Below are positions 63,027-64,000 of a stretch of DNA of 64,000 nt, in pieces. The stretch comes from Paracoccaceae bacterium. GTDB lineage: Bacteria; Pseudomonadota; Alphaproteobacteria; Rhodobacterales; Rhodobacteraceae. The notes beneath the pieces are model-generated. The model was not told where the DNA came from. It did not search any database and saw only the letters and a program-made list of their open reading frames with translations. Positions within the stretch are counted from its first letter, which is position 1; every line of letters begins with the position of its first letter. The stretch is taken from positions 36,387-100,386 of the forward strand of contig REER01000053.1 of NCBI GenBank assembly GCA_007694945.1, in the 5' to 3' direction. The translations under genes and the position numbers were made by a program.

Positions 63027-64000
63027 TTACATCCTGTCATCAAGGAACTTCCCGGTCTCGGCATGGGCAAAGCCGGGCAGCATGTCGTGAAACAGCGCCA
63101 CCAGCTCGGCCCGATCCCACTGCCCGCGCGCCTGCATCGCCGCGATCCGGGCGCAGAAGGCGTCAAGCTGCGCGGGGTCGAAGGCCAGATCGTTCCGCAC
63201 CACGCCGATCGCGTTGAAACGGTCCATGTCGACCGCCTCATGCGCCATGTAGAATTCCTCGAAGGGTTTCTCGCCGGTGGTGTCGGAGTCGAAGAAATAG
63301 CAGGGCCAGCGGCCGGCCTCAATCTGCGTGGCGGCCACGGCGCGGGCTTCCTCCTCGCTGTCGCAGAGATGGGGCTCGAAACCCATGGACCGCACAAAGC
63401 GCTCGGCGATCTCGGCGAAGGTGATCAGATGCAGATCCTCGCTGAGCTTGGGAAAGAAGATGTCGCGGTTCTCGCCCAGCAGACAGGACATCAGGCACAG
63501 CTCGCCCGATTCCTGCGGCGTGACGAAATAGCGGCGCACATCGCGCGGGGTCGAGATTGGCTGGCGCTTCATGAAGCGCTGGTTGAACCCGTGCAGAAGC
63601 GAGCCATCGGAAAACGCCACATTGGCGAAGCGCGCGGTCGAGACCGGCAGCGTCTCGCTCTCGCGCATCAGGAACATCTCCATGATGCGCTTGCTCGCCC
63701 CCATCATGTTGACGGGGTTCGCGGCCTTGTCGGTCGAGACGCAGAAATATTTCTGCGCGCCGTGGCTGCGCGCCGAGGCGAGGGTGGAGAGCGTGTTGAG
63801 GATGTTCACCTCGACCATGCGCATGAGCGTGAAGGGGTCCTTCTCGCTGCGCACATGCTTGAGGGCCGAGAGGTTGAGGACATAGTCATACCCGCCCGAC
63901 CAGTCCATCAGCGCGTCAAAGGAGGGCGAGGCGCAGTCGATGGCAAAGGTGCGGAAGTCCCCGTCGATATAGCCGAGCGTGCTGCGGATATCGCGCACCA
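63027..64000 (-). CDS. UDP-sugar dehydratase/epimerase of the CapD/FlaA1 family, 5' end beyond window
   Basis: About 324 codons of the C-terminal part are inside the window; the reading frame runs off the right edge, so the true start and dinucleotide loop are missing. Visible: YDYVLNLSALKHVRSEKDPF, KYFCVSTDKAANPVNMMGASKR (the S/T-D-K-A-A and MGASKR of UDP-GlcNAc 4,6-dehydratases), and MRFANVAFSDGSLLHGF. An internal GTG at 63998 is unlikely to be the start. It makes a nucleotide-sugar precursor in the cytoplasm. Its high codon bias matches the sugar-transferase right half. Confidence 0.85.
   Translation of the reverse strand, partial: VRDIRSTLGYIDGDFRTFAIDCASPSFDALMDWSGGYDYVLNLSALKHVRSEKDPFTLMRMVEVNILNTLSTLASARSHGAQKYFCVSTDKAANPVNMMGASKRIMEMFLMRESETLPVSTARFANVAFSDGSLLHGFNQRFMKRQPISTPRDVRRYFVTPQESGELCLMSCLLGENRDIFFPKLSEDLHLITFAEIAERFVRSMGFEPHLCDSEEEARAVAATQIEAGRWPCYFFDSDTTGEKPFEEFYMAHEAVDMDRFNAIGVVRNDLAFDPAQLDAFCARIAAMQARGQWDRAELVALFHDMLPGFAHAETGKFLDDRM

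Noticed and set aside
1..64000. CRISPR arrays, prophage or gene transfer agent genes
   Set aside because: No regular spaced repeats or phage structural genes seen on either strand.

Overview
The window looks like a chromosomal segment of an alphaproteobacterium of the Rhodobacterales (Rhodobacteraceae, Roseobacter/Rhodobacter-like). The evidence is GC-rich codon use, a TrcR/DUF1013 gene, a DUF2853 gene, a SelD-type FAD oxidoreductase, a perfect CtrA-type site (TTAA-N7-TTAA), and gene neighbourhoods I associate with this order (dnaA-dnaN-recF on one side of rpsT-echA-mutM-ubiE-ubiB, and rimP-nusA-ylxR-infB). No phage, CRISPR array, rRNA or plasmid gene was seen. There is one tRNA, tRNA-Val(CAC).

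Layout. 1-11.8 kb: argH (cut by the left edge), a CtrA-site-preceded EAL protein, an FAD oxidoreductase, a di-haem peroxidase with an N-terminal extension, carB, a GAF-PAS hybrid histidine kinase and a secreted RNase T2. 11.9-23.7 kb: trcR, pheT, a glutathionyl-hydroquinone-reductase-like GST, a lytic transglycosylase, a DUF2853 gene, lon with a possible heat-shock promoter, tRNA-Val, mobA coupled to an unnamed RNase H-fold-like protein, and a LysR regulator. 23.7-32.3 kb: rlmH and rsfS, leuC and leuD, a membrane protein and a secreted EEP-fold protein, dapA, and an Slt-type transglycosylase. 32.3-42.9 kb: LysE-family exporter, VOC protein, recF, dnaN, dnaA, rpsT, echA, mutM, ubiE, ubiB and thiN. 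43-50.9 kb: a 783-residue acidic protein of unknown role, then the infB-ylxR-nusA-rimP operon (leftward) with its own promoter and a candidate attenuating terminator in the leader.

51.1-64 kb is an accessory region for exopolysaccharide. It begins with a dead IS630-family transposase, followed by a WecA/MraY-like initiating transferase, a Wza-like outer-membrane exporter, a Wzy/O-antigen-ligase-like polymerase, a BTLCP (LapG-like) periplasmic cysteine protease, a small TPR-like membrane-anchored protein, a Wzc-type tyrosine kinase/co-polymerase with a nine-tyrosine tail, an exported Ala/Pro/Gly-rich protein, a PPP-family phosphatase, a second initiating sugar transferase and a CapD/FlaA1-like nucleotide-sugar dehydratase cut by the right edge. 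Together these would make lipid-linked repeat units, polymerise them and export them; the protease and phosphatase are the less ordinary parts.

The most interesting leads are the CtrA site before the c-di-GMP phosphodiesterase, the rimP-nusA leader, the large acidic protein, the kinase/phosphatase/protease set in the polysaccharide region, and several genes whose start codon is unusual (rsfS with CTG, the EEP protein with no canonical start at the expected place). All calls come from reading the sequence; no database search was run.
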